From IMCC26256 sp037146835 (GTDB lineage Bacteria > Actinomycetota > Acidimicrobiia > IMCC26256): a stretch of 7,270 nucleotides of DNA. Within the stretch, counting starts at the first letter, position 1. Every line of letters begins with the position of its first letter. A program made the position numbers and the translations under genes. The DNA lies in assembly GCA_037146835.1 (NCBI GenBank), contig JBAWWI010000100.1:1-7270 (forward strand). Reading direction: 5' to 3'. Of this stretch, positions 6,491 to 7,270 are shown one piece after another. Below the pieces are notes generated by a model. That model was given only the letters and a program-made list of their open reading frames with translations. It was not told the DNA's origin and made no database searches.

Positions 6491-7270
6491 CTAAAGGCCG
6501 AGAAGGGAATCAAGGCCGAGAGTAAGCCCCGGGAGATTTGCGACTTCGCGCACTGCTAGGACAACTCCTGGCATAAACGAACTGCGCTCGTAAGAGTCAT
6601 GGCGAATAGATAGAGACTGCCCAGTAGTGCCGAGCAGAACCTCTTGATGAGCGACGAGGCCGCGGAGTCTTACAGAGTGAACACGTATTGCATCGGCGAC
6701 AAGGCCTCCGCGAGCACCCTCAGCGATCACGGTCTGCGTAGGGTCTGGAGCCCACTCCCCCGAGGCCAAAGCCATGCGCTGCGCTGTAACCACTGCGGTT
6801 CCAGACGGGGCGTCGGCCTTTGCATCATGGTGAAGTTCAATAATCTCAGCAGTCTCAAACCACGGGGCTGCAAGCTCGGCGAAGCGCATCATCAACACCG
6901 CACCAATTGCAAAGTTTGCCGCTATTAACGCATTGGCCGACGAGGCATCAAAGGCTCCTCTAAAACTTGCTAAATCTTCGTCGCTAAATCCGGTGGTACC
7001 AACAACGCAGTGGACACCGTTCTCTGCACACCACAGAAGGTTCGAGCGAGCCGCTGAGAGAACTGTGAAGTCGACAACTACATCGGCACGGGCATCAAGT
7101 AGCGCCTGCGGAGATCCTGCGATCACGAGATCTGCGCCAGGCAAGAACTCTCCAATTGACCTTCCGGCGGCTGCAGGGTCTATCGCTGCGACGAGCTCCA
7201 ACCCATCAGCCTCGATTACGGCATTACAGACCGCCTGGCCCATACGCCCTGCGGCACCAAATACTCCAAC
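6491..7270 (-). CDS. dapB: 4-hydroxy-tetrahydrodipicolinate reductase, 5' end cut by window edge
   Basis: DapB reduces the dehydration product of 4-hydroxy-tetrahydrodipicolinate to tetrahydrodipicolinate with NAD(P)H, in the cytoplasm, for lysine and meso-diaminopimelate (peptidoglycan) synthesis. The frame stays open to the right edge: the bases beyond the internal Met at 7243 encode VGVFGAAGR before MGQ, completing the nucleotide-binding motif GVFGAAGRMG. Only about five N-terminal residues should be missing from the 259 visible. Other family marks are VVDFT, VVGTTGF, ANFAIGAVLMM, the catalytic and substrate-binding ELHHDAKADAPSGTA with its His-His and Lys, and a C-terminal FMPGVVLAVREV..LPGLTLGLDSLL. 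All key residues are present, so it should be active. It is the first gene of the minus-strand series here and runs directly into a TetR gene. Confidence 0.96.
   Translation of the reverse strand, partial: VGVFGAAGRMGQAVCNAVIEADGLELVAAIDPAAAGRSIGEFLPGADLVIAGSPQALLDARADVVVDFTVLSAARSNLLWCAENGVHCVVGTTGFSDEDLASFRGAFDASSANALIAANFAIGAVLMMRFAELAAPWFETAEIIELHHDAKADAPSGTAVVTAQRMALASGEWAPDPTQTVIAEGARGGLVADAIRVHSVRLRGLVAHQEVLLGTTGQSLSIRHDSYERSSFMPGVVLAVREVANLPGLTLGLDSLLGL

Noticed and set aside
1..7270. CRISPR array, tRNA or rRNA genes
   Set aside because: No regularly spaced repeat series beyond the two copies at 12-58 and no tRNA cloverleaf or rRNA sequence was seen.

Overview
The window reads as chromosomal DNA of an actinobacterium of moderate GC content (mid-50s percent by eye). 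Signs of this are an actinobacterial-style RNase J, GTG starts, weak or absent Shine-Dalgarno sites on several genes, a diiron ferritin-like protein paired with TetR regulators, and a lipoprotein with a short actinobacterial-type signal. The moderate GC and the gene set would fit an Acidimicrobiia-like lineage, but that placement is inference, not something the sequence proves.

Layout: positions 1-385 hold no convincing gene. They begin with two diverged copies of a 17-bp repeat exactly 30 bp apart (possibly the end of a mobile element to the left) and finish with a run of four hairpins just before a plus-strand gene. That gene (386-2101) encodes a secreted lipoprotein with a probable beta-propeller fold and unknown function. 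It converges on a minus-strand block that fills the rest of the window. Read in transcription order from the right edge, this block is dapB (5' end cut by the window edge), a TetR regulator, a second related TetR regulator, a diiron ferritin-like protein, a strong hairpin, and RNase J.

How the genes work together: dapB (lysine/diaminopimelate synthesis) and rnj (RNA decay) are housekeeping genes that in many actinobacteria sit in one neighbourhood with dapA. Here the space between them holds two tandem TetR paralogues and a diiron protein. The first TetR gene sits 14 bases after dapB and is probably co-transcribed with it. The second has its own recognisable promoter, apparently producing a leaderless or nearly leaderless mRNA, with inverted repeats that could be operators. 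It is followed after 44 bases by the diiron gene, so the TetR-diiron pair looks like a self-regulated two-gene unit closed by a hairpin at 3919-3946. The substrate of the diiron protein is unknown and no electron-transfer partner is encoded nearby. This pair, the duplicated regulator and the unexplained lipoprotein with its structured leader are the parts of the window most worth following up.
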